From assembly GCA_036268375.1 (NCBI GenBank), contig DATAUH010000508.1, positions 1 through 33,647 of the forward strand: 33,647 bases of DNA, given 5' to 3'. The position numbers and the translations under genes are program-made. Positions 15,028 through 23,346 of this stretch are shown in pieces. The notes under the pieces are model-generated. The model made no database searches and was not told the origin of the DNA. It saw only the letters and a program-made list of their open reading frames with translations. The stretch is from PALSA-243 sp036268375. Lineage in GTDB: Bacteria > Acidobacteriota > Terriglobia > Bryobacterales > Bryobacteraceae. The stretch's first letter is position 1. Each line of letters starts with the position of its first letter.

Positions 15028-16539
15028 ATGCGACTTCTGCTCACGCTGCTGCTCGCCACGGTCCCGTTATTCGCGCAACCCGCGACTAAACCCGATCCGC
15101 TCGGACGAGACAACCCGCGCTCCACCGTCACCAACTTTCTCGAAGCCTGTCAGGCTCGCGATTTCACACGCGCTGCTCAGTATCTGGACCTCAGCGCTAT
15201 TCCGCAAAATCAGCGGGCCCAACGCGGCCCCGATCTCGCACGCAAACTCGAAGGCGCGCTCAACGACGATCCGCATTTCAGCGTCTTTCGCCTTAGTCGC
15301 GATCCGCTAGGCGATCAGTCCGACGATACCGACCCCAACCGCGAACACGTTGCCAACGCCACTGAAGCCGGCAAACCCATCACGCTCGATCTCGCCTACA
15401 TCACGCCGCCACACGCCGCCGGCGCCATTTGGGTCTTTTCTGCCGACACCGTTCTCGTGCTGCCCCGCATCGCGGGTTCCTCTACGTCGTCCGCAATTGC
15501 GCGCAACCTGCCACCGTTCTTTTCCAATATTCAAATCCTCGAAACGCCGCTCTGGAAGTGGATTGCGCTCCTGCTCTGCGTCCTGGTTCTGATCTCCATC
15601 GCGAAACTGCTCGATCGCTTCATCTCCGGCATCTTACGCCTCACCGCCGGCGGTCTCCACCTCGATCGCCACATGGAGTGGATCCGCGCGGTCCTCGCGC
15701 CGGTTCGCGTTTTGATCTGCCTGCTCCTGTTCCGCATGTTCCTGGAGATCATCGGCCTCGCTGCCATCGCGCGCCTGTTCGTCGGGCGTATGGCCGGAGC
15801 GTTGTTCGTCTGCTCGTTCGCGTGGGGCTTGATGCGGCTTGTCGGCATCGGTCTGCGCCGCGTAGAGTCGCGAATGGATCAGGCTCGCCGCGCTTCCTCG
15901 CGCTCCGTCTTATATCTCGGACGCCGTACCATCAATGCCACAATCGGAATCCTCGCGGTTCTACTCATACTCAGCAACTGGGGCTACAACACCGCCACTC
16001 TCATAGCTGGTTTAGGAGTCGGCGGCATCGCCATCGCCCTGGCTGCCCAGCAAACCATAGCCAACATTTTTGGCGGCGTCTCCGTCATCGCCGACCATCC
16101 CGTTCGTATTGGCGAATACGGCAAATTTGGCGATCTCTTCGGCACGCTGGAAGACATTGGTCTTCGCTCCACCCGCATTCGTACGTTGTCTCGCACCGTT
16201 GTATCCGTTCCAAATTCGACCTTCGCCGGATACAACCTTGAAAACTATGCCTCTCGGGATAAGATCCTGTTCAATCCCACTCTCGCTTTGAAGCGAGGGG
16301 CAGGGGAACAAAGTATCTCTGCAGCCATTGAGGCCGTGCGCAAGTTACTTTCGGCACACAAAGATGTGGAATCGCCTCCCGCCCCGGTGCGAATAGTAGG
16401 TCTTACGGCCAGCGCCGTGAACATGGAGATCTTTTGTTACGTGCGGACCACTGATCTCGATCGTTTTTATACGATCCAGGGGCAGCTTTTACTCGCCATC
16501 GATCAAGCGCTGGCCGAAGCTAAGGTTGAACTGGCTTAG
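15028..16539 (+). CDS. MscS-family mechanosensitive channel
   Basis: A 503-residue protein starting at the ATG at 15028, which gives a clean signal peptide (MRLLLTLLLATVPLFAQ); a TTG at 15004 would add eight residues before it. Residues about 20-160 form a periplasmic domain, followed by four or five membrane helices. The pore helix and beta domain carry the strong MscS signature: GLGVGGIAIALAAQQTIANI, then GGVSVIADHPVRIGEY and VSVPNSTFAGYNLENYASRD. MscS-type channels release solutes when membrane tension rises under hypo-osmotic shock. The extra N-terminal periplasmic domain and helices make it larger than E. coli MscS (286 residues) and more like the extended MscS-like proteins. Confidence 0.93.
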   Translation: MRLLLTLLLATVPLFAQPATKPDPLGRDNPRSTVTNFLEACQARDFTRAAQYLDLSAIPQNQRAQRGPDLARKLEGALNDDPHFSVFRLSRDPLGDQSDDTDPNREHVANATEAGKPITLDLAYITPPHAAGAIWVFSADTVLVLPRIAGSSTSSAIARNLPPFFSNIQILETPLWKWIALLLCVLVLISIAKLLDRFISGILRLTAGGLHLDRHMEWIRAVLAPVRVLICLLLFRMFLEIIGLAAIARLFVGRMAGALFVCSFAWGLMRLVGIGLRRVESRMDQARRASSRSVLYLGRRTINATIGILAVLLILSNWGYNTATLIAGLGVGGIAIALAAQQTIANIFGGVSVIADHPVRIGEYGKFGDLFGTLEDIGLRSTRIRTLSRTVVSVPNSTFAGYNLENYASRDKILFNPTLALKRGAGEQSISAAIEAVRKLLSAHKDVESPPAPVRIVGLTASAVNMEIFCYVRTTDLDRFYTIQGQLLLAIDQALAEAKVELA

Positions 16540-16658
16540 CTGTATTCATTCGATCAAACCTTCTTTTTAAACAGTCGCTACACGCACTCTTGGGCGGTGG
16601 ATAGCCTTGTCGGCTGCGTTCTTTCGGTATGAAGCTGAATAAGGAGGTTCCACCCGCC

Positions 16659-17156
16659 ATGAAATTAGAAACTCTTCACGACTTATATCTATCCGAGCTG
16701 AAAGATCTATATAGCGCGGAAGACCAGATACTCAAAGCGCTCCCGAAAGTCATCGAAAAGACCACTTCTCCCGAACTCCGCCAGGCTCTGCAGAACCATC
16801 TCGAAGAAACCCGCGGCCATGTCGGCCGCCTGGAGGAAGTGTTTGGCATGCACGGCGAGAAGCCGGAGAAACAGAAATGCAAGGGCATGCAGGGCGTTCT
16901 TTCCGAAGGCGATGAACTTATCGGATACGATGCGCCTCCAGAAGTTCGCGACGCCGCCATCATTACGGCTTGCCAACGCGTCGAGCACTATGAAATCGCG
17001 GTCTACGGCACCGTGCGCACATACGCCGAACAACTGGGGCACGAGCGCGCAGCCGCCGTATTGCAGGAAACTCTGGATGAAGAATACGCCGCCGATGAAA
17101 AACTGACGGACATCGCCAGCGGCCGCGTCAATATCGAAGCAACCAGGCACGCTTAA
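16659..17156 (+). CDS. YciE/DUF892 ferritin-like protein
   Basis: A 165-residue all-helical protein of the YciE/YciF (DUF892) ferritin-like group. I start it at the ATG at 16659 because a strong AAGGAGG lies 11 bases before it; an earlier ATG at 16629 lacks a ribosome site. The opening ETLHDLYLSELKDLYSAEDQ and the later ALQNHLEETRGHVGRLEEVF and EHYEIAVYGTVRTYAE are the helices that carry the di-metal Glu/His ligands in this family. Members are linked to stress and stationary phase; the biochemical role is not established. Next comes a hairpin, then the PfpI-type gene, another stress-associated family, which suggests a common theme. Confidence 0.93.
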   Translation: MKLETLHDLYLSELKDLYSAEDQILKALPKVIEKTTSPELRQALQNHLEETRGHVGRLEEVFGMHGEKPEKQKCKGMQGVLSEGDELIGYDAPPEVRDAAIITACQRVEHYEIAVYGTVRTYAEQLGHERAAAVLQETLDEEYAADEKLTDIASGRVNIEATRHA

Positions 17157-17167
17157 TTCGTGTTTTC

Positions 17168-17197
17168 GCGCGCAGCCGGATCGGCTTGGCTGCGCGC
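17168..17197 (+). terminator. Hairpin after the YciE-like gene
   Basis: A perfect 10-base stem, GCGCGCAGCC at 17168-17177 with GGCTGCGCGC at 17188-17197, encloses a 10-base loop. It lies 11 bases past the YciE-like stop. Only a short, mixed T-containing stretch follows, so it could be a weak intrinsic terminator or an mRNA-stabilising hairpin. An alternative inner stem AGCCG/CGGCT is also possible. Confidence 0.55.
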
Positions 17198-17244
17198 TTC
17201 CTGTTGTCAATTCACCCCACCTGCATCCATCAGGAGACATATCT

Positions 17245-17844
17245 ATGCCAAAGAACTTAGAAGGACGGCGCGTGGCCATATTGGTCACCAATGGATTCGA
17301 ACAAGTAGAAATGACGGAACCTCGTAAGGCGCTGGAAGAGGCAGGCGCCAAAACTGACCTGATTTCGCCTGAAAGACAGGAAGTCCAGGGCATGAATCAT
17401 GACGAAAAAGGCGCCAAGTTTAAAGTTGAAGTAACTCTCGACGCCGCATCGCCGTCTAATTACGACGCGCTCTTACTTCCCGGCGGCGTCGCCAATCCCG
17501 ACCGGCTCCGAACTATTCCTGCCGCAATCAGATTTGCCCAAGCGTTTTTCACAGCCGGCAAACCTGTGGCGGCTATCTGTCATGGTCCGTGGCTGTTAGT
17601 GGAAGCTGGCGTGATCCAGCGCCGTACGCTAACTTCGTGGCCTTCCCTGCGTACAGATATTAAGAACGCCGGCGGGGAATGGGTCGATCGGGAGGTTGTG
17701 TCGGAGAACGGTCTGGTTACCAGCCGCAAACCGGATGATATCCCCGCGTTCAATCGCGAGTTCATTAAGATGCTGGCCGAGTCGCCGCATAAGTCGGCTG
17801 CTTCGGAACGTCGCCGCGAACCCGAACAAGTAAAACATGCATAA
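17245..17844 (+). CDS. PfpI/DJ-1 family protein (class I amidotransferase-like)
   Basis: A 199-residue DJ-1/PfpI superfamily protein. The nucleophilic elbow is AAICHGPW with Cys112 and His113, and the partner acid is Glu19 in TNGFEQVE. The sheet core includes YDALLLPGG. The family includes intracellular proteases, chaperones and protein or glyoxal deglycases such as YhbO/YajL; which activity applies here cannot be told. The C-terminal 25 residues are charged and basic (SASERRREPEQVK) and look disordered. The ATG at 17245 has a good GGAGA eight to nine bases upstream. The neighbours are the YciE-like gene and a barrel protein. Confidence 0.94.
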   Translation: MPKNLEGRRVAILVTNGFEQVEMTEPRKALEEAGAKTDLISPERQEVQGMNHDEKGAKFKVEVTLDAASPSNYDALLLPGGVANPDRLRTIPAAIRFAQAFFTAGKPVAAICHGPWLLVEAGVIQRRTLTSWPSLRTDIKNAGGEWVDREVVSENGLVTSRKPDDIPAFNREFIKMLAESPHKSAASERRREPEQVKHA

Positions 17845-17866
17845 CAACCTTATGCAATAACCAATT

Positions 17867-17924
17867 TCACTTACCTCGGGATGTCAGCAGTTGATTTACA
17901 TACTGAGGTAAGTGAGTTGCAACT
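17867..17924. promoter_or_regulatory. Inverted repeat plus palindrome before barrel gene
   Basis: An 11-base perfect inverted repeat, TCACTTACCTC at 17867-17877 and GAGGTAAGTGA at 17905-17915, is separated by 27 bases. The palindrome AGTTGCAACT follows at 17915-17924. It fills most of the gap between the PfpI-type gene and the barrel gene at 17950. It may be an operator, a long-loop terminator or a 5' leader structure; no sequence match decides among these. Confidence 0.4.
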
Positions 17925-17949
17925 GTAGGGCAGGGGTTTAACCAACTAT

Positions 17950-18576
17950 ATGAAACTTTATTCATTTCTCGCATGCATAGCTTTGGCTTCACTAGGAGTC
18001 GCTAACGCTCAGGAAAACTCGCACGTCGCCTTCAGCGCCGGCGCTGGCTTTACAACGCCTCTCGGCCGCACTGGCAGTAACTTGGATTACGGCTGGAATG
18101 CCGGCGGTGGGATTGGCTGGAACTTCAATTCCCATGTAGGGGCGCTGATCGATTTGAACTATAACTCGATGGGCATTAATAGTGGAACGCTGAATAACAT
18201 CGGCGTACCGGGCGGAAACATGCATATATTTGCAGCCACACTGGATCCCATTGTTCACATCACGCCGCATAGCCGCGCGGACCTATATGTCACCGGGGGC
18301 GGCGGTATTTATCATCAGACTACCGATTTCACGGCCCCCGGAGTAGGCACGGTGACCGGTTTCAATCCTTTTTTCGGCTTCTACTCTTACGGCGTTCCGA
18401 CTACGCAGATCCTCTCTTCGTACACGGTGAACAAGCCGGGTATCGATGCCGGTATTGGCGTCGCGTTCGGGTCGAAATGGCATGGTAAGTTCTTTGCCGA
18501 AGCCAGATATAACCGTATCTTCACCGGCAACTACCACACCGACTACATACCGGTAACGTTCGGCTTCCGCTGGTAA
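17950..18576 (+). CDS. Small outer-membrane beta-barrel protein
   Basis: A 208-residue protein with a clear signal peptide (FLACIALASLGVANAQ). The body of alternating, glycine- and aromatic-rich strands (for example HVAFSAGAGFTTPLG, GWNFNSHVGALIDLNYNSMG, GKFFAEARYNRIF) ends in an aromatic residue (VTFGFRW). This is the pattern of small OmpA/OmpX-like barrels inserted by the Bam machinery. Its function and ligand are unknown. An inverted repeat precedes it and a strong hairpin follows it, so it is probably expressed by itself. The wording of the strands differs from the second barrel gene at 29185. Confidence 0.85.
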   Translation: MKLYSFLACIALASLGVANAQENSHVAFSAGAGFTTPLGRTGSNLDYGWNAGGGIGWNFNSHVGALIDLNYNSMGINSGTLNNIGVPGGNMHIFAATLDPIVHITPHSRADLYVTGGGGIYHQTTDFTAPGVGTVTGFNPFFGFYSYGVPTTQILSSYTVNKPGIDAGIGVAFGSKWHGKFFAEARYNRIFTGNYHTDYIPVTFGFRW

Positions 18577-18586
18577 ACCAATCTTT

Positions 18587-18617
18587 AGGATGGGTGGGCG
18601 CGCAGCCCGCCCATCCT
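18587..18617. terminator. Bidirectional terminator hairpin
   Basis: AGGATGGGTGGGC pairs with GCCCGCCCATCCT across a five-base loop, a 13-base stem with a single T-G wobble. It starts 11 bases after the barrel stop and lies between convergent genes (barrel, plus; permease, minus). It is well placed to end both transcripts, although neither side has a long T tract. Confidence 0.65.
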
Positions 18618-18664
18618 GTAATCACTTCAACCCTCCGCACTCATCCGCCCACTTTATCCCTGAA

Positions 18665-19480
18665 TCAGATTACGTCGGCAAATGACTTGCGTAACTTATA
18701 GAACCACGCATATCCGAGTATCGCCACTGCCAAACCCAGTACCCACAGCTTCCACAAGGGCCCAAAATCCGGCGCCCTGCCAGCCAGGAATATGGCACGG
18801 TACCCCCGGACCAACGCGGTGATCGGATTTACCGCCATCCATGGCGCTCGCGCTCGCAAAGTATCCTCGGCGTAGCAAATCGGCGTCACGAAAAACCAGA
18901 CCGTCAGGACGTAGCTGATAATCTGCCCCAAATCACGCACGAATACGCCCAGCGCCGCCAGAAACCAGCAGATCCCAGCCGTAAGTAGAACCTGCGGGAT
19001 CACCAACAAAGGCAGCCAGGCGATCGTCGGCGGCAGTCCGCCGCGAAGCGCGCCCAGGAATATGCAATACAGGATTACCGCGAAGCACTCGGTCACCAAT
19101 CCCGACGCCACCAGGTTCACCGGCAGCGTCTCCACCGCGAAAACCAGCTTCTTGACGAAGTTTCGATGCTCCAGCATCACCGTTGGCGCCCGGCCCACAG
19201 ACTCGCTGAAGGCCAGCCACGGCAGCATGCCCGCCAAGAAATAGAGCGCAAAATCCGTGCGGCTCTGTTTGGGATCGCGCAACACCACTCCAAATACAAA
19301 GAAGTAAGTGCCCATCAACAGCAGCGGGTTAATTACCGTCCACAGCGATCCGCCGAAGGATCCGCGATAGCGGCCCAACACGTCCCGCCGCACCATCGTG
19401 CGAATCAGGCGCCAGTTACGCCACACCGTGAGTACGGGATAACTGAACGCCCGGCCGAACGACCTTGCTGTCACGGTCAC
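18665..19480 (-). CDS. ABC-2 polysaccharide/polyol export permease (Wzm type)
   Basis: A 271-residue inner-membrane permease with six hydrophobic segments. It has the N-terminal amphipathic region typical of Wzm/KpsM/TagG transporters (WRNWRLIRTMVRRDVLGRYRGS) and the conserved GGSLWTVINPLLLMGTYFFVFG. It would move an undecaprenyl-linked glycan or teichoic-acid-like polymer across the inner membrane with an ATPase partner (Wzt type). No such ATPase gene is present in this operon or elsewhere in the window. It starts at a GTG that overlaps the stop of the glycosyltransferase-methyltransferase gene by four bases, so it is coupled to it and is the last gene before the terminator. Confidence 0.92.
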   Translation of the reverse strand: MTVTARSFGRAFSYPVLTVWRNWRLIRTMVRRDVLGRYRGSFGGSLWTVINPLLLMGTYFFVFGVVLRDPKQSRTDFALYFLAGMLPWLAFSESVGRAPTVMLEHRNFVKKLVFAVETLPVNLVASGLVTECFAVILYCIFLGALRGGLPPTIAWLPLLVIPQVLLTAGICWFLAALGVFVRDLGQIISYVLTVWFFVTPICYAEDTLRARAPWMAVNPITALVRGYRAIFLAGRAPDFGPLWKLWVLGLAVAILGYAWFYKLRKSFADVI

Positions 19481-21444
19481 GAGTATAACCAGCCGGGATA
19501 GCGCTCGCGCACCGCTCCCGTTTTGCGTCCCACGGCGTAAATGCCTTCGCCGCGCAGGCTCTTGTCGAGCATGTACCGGTCCAGCAGATGAATTACCCAG
19601 CCATATTCGGGGTGCGGCTCGTCGCGAAAATCGCCGGTATCGAGCAGCGTCACTTCGAAGCCCGAATTCTCCAGTAATTGATGGATTTCGCGTGGCGTGT
19701 ATTCACGATTGTGCCGCGGATCCGCCTCGCCCTGCTCGTTCGGTTTGATATATGCGTGGAACAGCCCAGGATGAAAGCCTTGCAGGATTGCGGAAATCCC
19801 GCGATATGACGCGATATTCGGCGTAGTCAGCACCACGTGGCCGCCCGGCTTCAATATGCGGTTGATCTCCGACATCAAGTGCATCGGATCCTCGAACAGG
19901 TGCTCGATCAGTTCGCCGCAAATTACCGTGTCGAAGTGCGCGTCCTCATAAGGAAAGCGGTCCTTCTCCGCATCGAACAGATCGATCTCGCACGTGAACG
20001 GCTCACCAGTTGTTGAAACCACGCTTCGCGTGTCCGTGCGGCCCGCCTCGCCAAAATAGCAGCCGCGCACATCGCCGTAGCCCAGCTTTGTCTTCAGCGC
20101 CGGCGTAATCTGCAGATATGCGCCCATCTCCAGGATGCGCTGGTCCGCCGCACCTGCGGGCGTAATCTCGAGCGTCTTCGCCAGCCTCGTTTCGTGGGTG
20201 TTCAGATACCAGCTTTCCTGCTCATTGTGCGCCCAGGTGTGAAGGTATGGCTTGACCTCCTCCGCATCCACCGCGGGTTCGGACGTAGCCTCACTCACCG
20301 CCTGCACGAGGTCCTCGTTCCACTCCTCGCCCTTTGCCACTGCTGCGACGAAAGCAACATACTGCTTGGCCACTACCTTCCAGTTGCATTCGGTGGCAAC
20401 GTACTCCTTCGCGCGCGCTCCCAAAGCGCGAGCCGCTTCGGGCCGCGAAACGAGCAGGTTCATGTATTCGAAGATTAGATCCTCTTCGCCCGCGCCCACC
20501 GGCACTTTGATACAAACGTCGTCAGGGAACTCCTGAAACGAGCCGATCTCGGAAACCATCACGGCCTTGCCCAGACCCAGCGAGCGCAGCAGTGTTCCCG
20601 AGCTCTCTCCCACCGTCGGAAACCGCAAGTTCAGCACGATGTCGCACGCCGCCAGATATCCGACAAAATCCTCAATCGGCGTAAACCCGATCACGCGTAC
20701 ATTGGATTCCAGGCCCATCGAGCGAATCATCGCTTCCACTGGAAATTCGGGATGCGCCTCGCCCACCAGAATCATCTTCGCCGCTGGCGAGACACGCACC
20801 AAACGCCGGAACGCGCGCAGCGATTCGGCAATGCGCTTGTACGGCTTCAGAAATCCGAAGATGCCGAACAGCGGAATCGTCTCATCCAGCCCCAGCTTGT
20901 GGCGGTACGCCATGCGATCGACAGGCGGAATCCACGCCCCGTGCGGGATCACCGCGACCGGGCCCTTGTACCCGGCGGCGCGCATCTCGTCGCGCATGTA
21001 CCGGCTGTGCACAATCACGCCGCGCGCGCTTTCGAGCAGCCGACGCGTCATCCTCACGCCTTCGTAATCGGGACCAACCTCCAGCGCCCGGACCCGCAGC
21101 GCAAAATCGCGCGCAGCCGGGCCGCCGTTGAATTCGCACTCGGCTACGTAAGCATCCCAGTCTTTACGCCTTATCGTGAGATCCGTGATTAAGTGATGGA
21201 GGTTCGATTCGTGCATCACCACTACGCCCGGATGGCGCAGCGCCTCTTCATACACGAATTCGTGATGCGCGTTGTTGCCGACCTGGTAGATCGCGACGTC
21301 AACCTTCGAAGCATCGTAGGGCTGTTTGGCGCTCGAAACAATCTCGAGATCCACCAGCGGCTTCAGTGCCTCGATCAGCGCTTCCGAATAATCGGCAATG
21401 CCGCTACGCGCCGGCGGCAGCGGCGAAAGGAAGGCTACGCGCAT
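19477..21444 (-). CDS. GT4 glycosyltransferase-SAM methyltransferase fusion
   Basis: A 655-residue two-domain cytoplasmic protein starting at the ATG at 21444 (MRVAFLSPLPPARSGIADYS); the frame is open further upstream but there overlaps the DUF3108-like gene. About residues 1-390 are a GT-B glycosyltransferase of family 4 type, with the PPARSGIADY opening, IPHGAW, the FGFLKPYKR loop and VGESSGTLLRSLGLGKAVM near the donor site. About residues 425-655 are a class I methyltransferase: motif I region ILEMGAYLQITPALK, then FDTVICGELIEHLFEDP and LKPGGHVVLTTPN. Motif I lacks the usual G-x-G-x-G. The protein probably adds a sugar to the growing glycan and methylates a sugar, for example to cap a chain; this is inference. 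Confidence 0.9.
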   Translation of the reverse strand: MRVAFLSPLPPARSGIADYSEALIEALKPLVDLEIVSSAKQPYDASKVDVAIYQVGNNAHHEFVYEEALRHPGVVVMHESNLHHLITDLTIRRKDWDAYVAECEFNGGPAARDFALRVRALEVGPDYEGVRMTRRLLESARGVIVHSRYMRDEMRAAGYKGPVAVIPHGAWIPPVDRMAYRHKLGLDETIPLFGIFGFLKPYKRIAESLRAFRRLVRVSPAAKMILVGEAHPEFPVEAMIRSMGLESNVRVIGFTPIEDFVGYLAACDIVLNLRFPTVGESSGTLLRSLGLGKAVMVSEIGSFQEFPDDVCIKVPVGAGEEDLIFEYMNLLVSRPEAARALGARAKEYVATECNWKVVAKQYVAFVAAVAKGEEWNEDLVQAVSEATSEPAVDAEEVKPYLHTWAHNEQESWYLNTHETRLAKTLEITPAGAADQRILEMGAYLQITPALKTKLGYGDVRGCYFGEAGRTDTRSVVSTTGEPFTCEIDLFDAEKDRFPYEDAHFDTVICGELIEHLFEDPMHLMSEINRILKPGGHVVLTTPNIASYRGISAILQGFHPGLFHAYIKPNEQGEADPRHNREYTPREIHQLLENSGFEVTLLDTGDFRDEPHPEYGWVIHLLDRYMLDKSLRGEGIYAVGRKTGAVRERYPGWLYS

Positions 21445-21451
21445 CGCCGGC

Positions 21452-22144
21452 TCATTGCGACAGTTTCGCGGTGAGCGTTCCAGCAGGCGCGGGTATGCGA
21501 ATCTCAACCGGCGTGCGCGCGGCGTCGCGCGCATAGAACACTTCAAAACTGAAGTCGGATTTCGGACCTTTCACGCTGATCACGAGATGATCGGTCACCG
21601 TGTGTTTATCCTTGACTATCAGATTCTGCGGCCCCAAATATTCCATCTTGGTCGAGTATGCGTTGCCGAAGAACACCTCTTGCGGATGCGGCACTCTTCC
21701 CTGCCCCAGCTCACGCCGTCCAAAATAGACGTACGTCAGCGCATCGCGCGCGCACGAAGGAATCGTGAACGTGGTCTCCCCACCCTCCGAGGGCAGCGTG
21801 GTGACGCGGTGAGCCTTACCCGTCTTCTCATCGAACGTCATCTTCTCGCGCGTCTTTTTGCTGCCGTTCGAAAGATCGCGAGAGAACTCCGTGGAGCACA
21901 GGTCGTTCGTGGCCGACCCGCGCAACGTGTCCGAAATCGCGAATCCAGGCACCGCCGCGTTCACCGTTGCTTCAAACGTCCAGCCTGCAGTCGAATGCGT
22001 CGCCGTGAACACGGCTTCGCCCAGACTCAAACCGCTGGTGTAATCGATGCTGTAGCGCAACGATTCGTTGGTGAACGGAAACCCTTGTTGCGCCTGGGCC
22101 GCCGAAACCAGAAGTAATGTAAACAGGAGCCCGCGAAGCCTCAT
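21452..22144 (-). CDS. Secreted DUF3108-like protein
   Basis: A 230-residue protein from the ATG at 22144, which begins a clear signal peptide (MRLRGLLFTLLLVSAAQAQ). The remainder resembles DUF3108 proteins: beta-rich, with LRYSIDYTSGLSLGEAVFTA, DLSNGSKKTREKMTFDEKTG, CARDALTYVYFGRRE and VISVKGPKSDFSFEVFY. The family has no settled biochemical role but is periplasmic. The start lies 2 bases after the stop of the preceding glycosyltransferase gene, and its own stop is 7 bases before the next start, so it is a true member of the glycan operon. A part in handling or delivering the exported polymer is inferred only from this position. Confidence 0.85.
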   Translation of the reverse strand: MRLRGLLFTLLLVSAAQAQQGFPFTNESLRYSIDYTSGLSLGEAVFTATHSTAGWTFEATVNAAVPGFAISDTLRGSATNDLCSTEFSRDLSNGSKKTREKMTFDEKTGKAHRVTTLPSEGGETTFTIPSCARDALTYVYFGRRELGQGRVPHPQEVFFGNAYSTKMEYLGPQNLIVKDKHTVTDHLVISVKGPKSDFSFEVFYARDAARTPVEIRIPAPAGTLTAKLSQ

Positions 22145-22146
22145 CT

Positions 22147-23304
22147 TCACTTCGTAACCCGCGGCGCTACGCGCACCGACGCTGCCGCCGAGCGTGTTCC
22201 TTCGGCCACTTCGCGGTAAACCTCGATCGTCCTCTCCGCGCACTTCTGCCAACTGAAATGCGATGCGCGCTGTAGCCCCAGCCGCTCCATGCGCGCGCGC
22301 AATTCGCTGTCCAACAGCAGATCCGACATAGCACGCGCGATTTCATCTATGTCGTACGGATCGAACTGCAGCGCCGCGCCGTCCACCACCTCCGGCATCG
22401 CGGAAGTATGCGCGCAGATCACCGCTTTCCCACACGCCATCGCTTCGAGCGGCGGCAAACCGAAGCCTTCGTAAAACGAAGGAAACGCCAGCACGTCGCA
22501 CGCATTGTAGAGTTGCAGCAAGTCGCTATCGGACACGAAGCCGAAGAATTGGATGCGGTCCGCCACGCCCGATTCCTTCGCCGCTTCATGCACGCGATGC
22601 GCGAACCACGTCTCCTTGCCCGCCAAAACCAGCCGGTGCGGCAACTGCGGGAAGGCGCGAACCATGCGCGCGAAAGCCTTGATGAGCCCAATCTGATTCT
22701 TGCGCGGCTGCAGATCGCCCACACACAACACAAACGGGCCGCCAACCTTCAGATTGTCGCGCACGTGCGCCGACGCCGCTTCGCGTGCAATCGGCCGAAA
22801 CTGCGATGCCGCCGCATTCGGCGCCACCACAACTTTGTCCTCATCGATATCGCCGTACACTTTTAAAATCGAGCGCCGTGAAAATTCACTGCACGTCAGA
22901 ATCTTGGCCGCGCTCCGCACCGTTCGGCCAACAGTCAGTCGAAGCTGCATCGCACGCGTGCGCGTGAAGTATTCCGGGTGCTCCAGGAAGCTCACATCAT
23001 GGACGCTCACTACGACCGGAACCGGGCACCGCACCGGCGCCGTGTACTGCACATGCAACAGGTCAAGTCCGTCCTGCCGCACTTTACTGGCTAAATCCCA
23101 ACCCAATCGCGCAAACGGATTCGCCGCCACGCGTCCGACGGAAATATTGCGGGGAATGGCTGCGGCAGCCTCGTCCGACGAGACGTAAGCGCGAAACTCA
23201 CACCCATCCGGCTGCGAAGCGAATGCTTGCAACAAGCTGCGTATGAAAACTTCGTTTCCAGTCAGGCGTCGGCCGATGGCATGAGCATCAACGGCAATGC
23301 GCAT
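22147..23304 (-). CDS. GT4 family glycosyltransferase
   Basis: A 385-residue GT-B fold glycosyltransferase of family 4. It begins MRIAVDAHAIGRRLTGNEVF, with the glycine loop near the acceptor side. The middle contains VVVAPNAAASQFRP, the ILCVGDLQPRKNQ-type LCVGDLQPRKNQIGLIKAF, and the donor-binding E-x7-E motif in YEGFGLPPLEAMACGKAV. It would transfer a nucleotide-activated hexose to a lipid-linked acceptor at the cytoplasmic face. The ATG at 23304 lies 42 bases after the previous gene. Together with the neighbouring transferases it makes a multi-step glycan assembly line; the sugar specificity is not readable. Confidence 0.93.
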   Translation of the reverse strand: MRIAVDAHAIGRRLTGNEVFIRSLLQAFASQPDGCEFRAYVSSDEAAAAIPRNISVGRVAANPFARLGWDLASKVRQDGLDLLHVQYTAPVRCPVPVVVSVHDVSFLEHPEYFTRTRAMQLRLTVGRTVRSAAKILTCSEFSRRSILKVYGDIDEDKVVVAPNAAASQFRPIAREAASAHVRDNLKVGGPFVLCVGDLQPRKNQIGLIKAFARMVRAFPQLPHRLVLAGKETWFAHRVHEAAKESGVADRIQFFGFVSDSDLLQLYNACDVLAFPSFYEGFGLPPLEAMACGKAVICAHTSAMPEVVDGAALQFDPYDIDEIARAMSDLLLDSELRARMERLGLQRASHFSWQKCAERTIEVYREVAEGTRSAAASVRVAPRVTK

Positions 23305-23346
23305 TAACTGTCCTAGTATAGCGGACCAATCGGACTCCCCGCTGTG

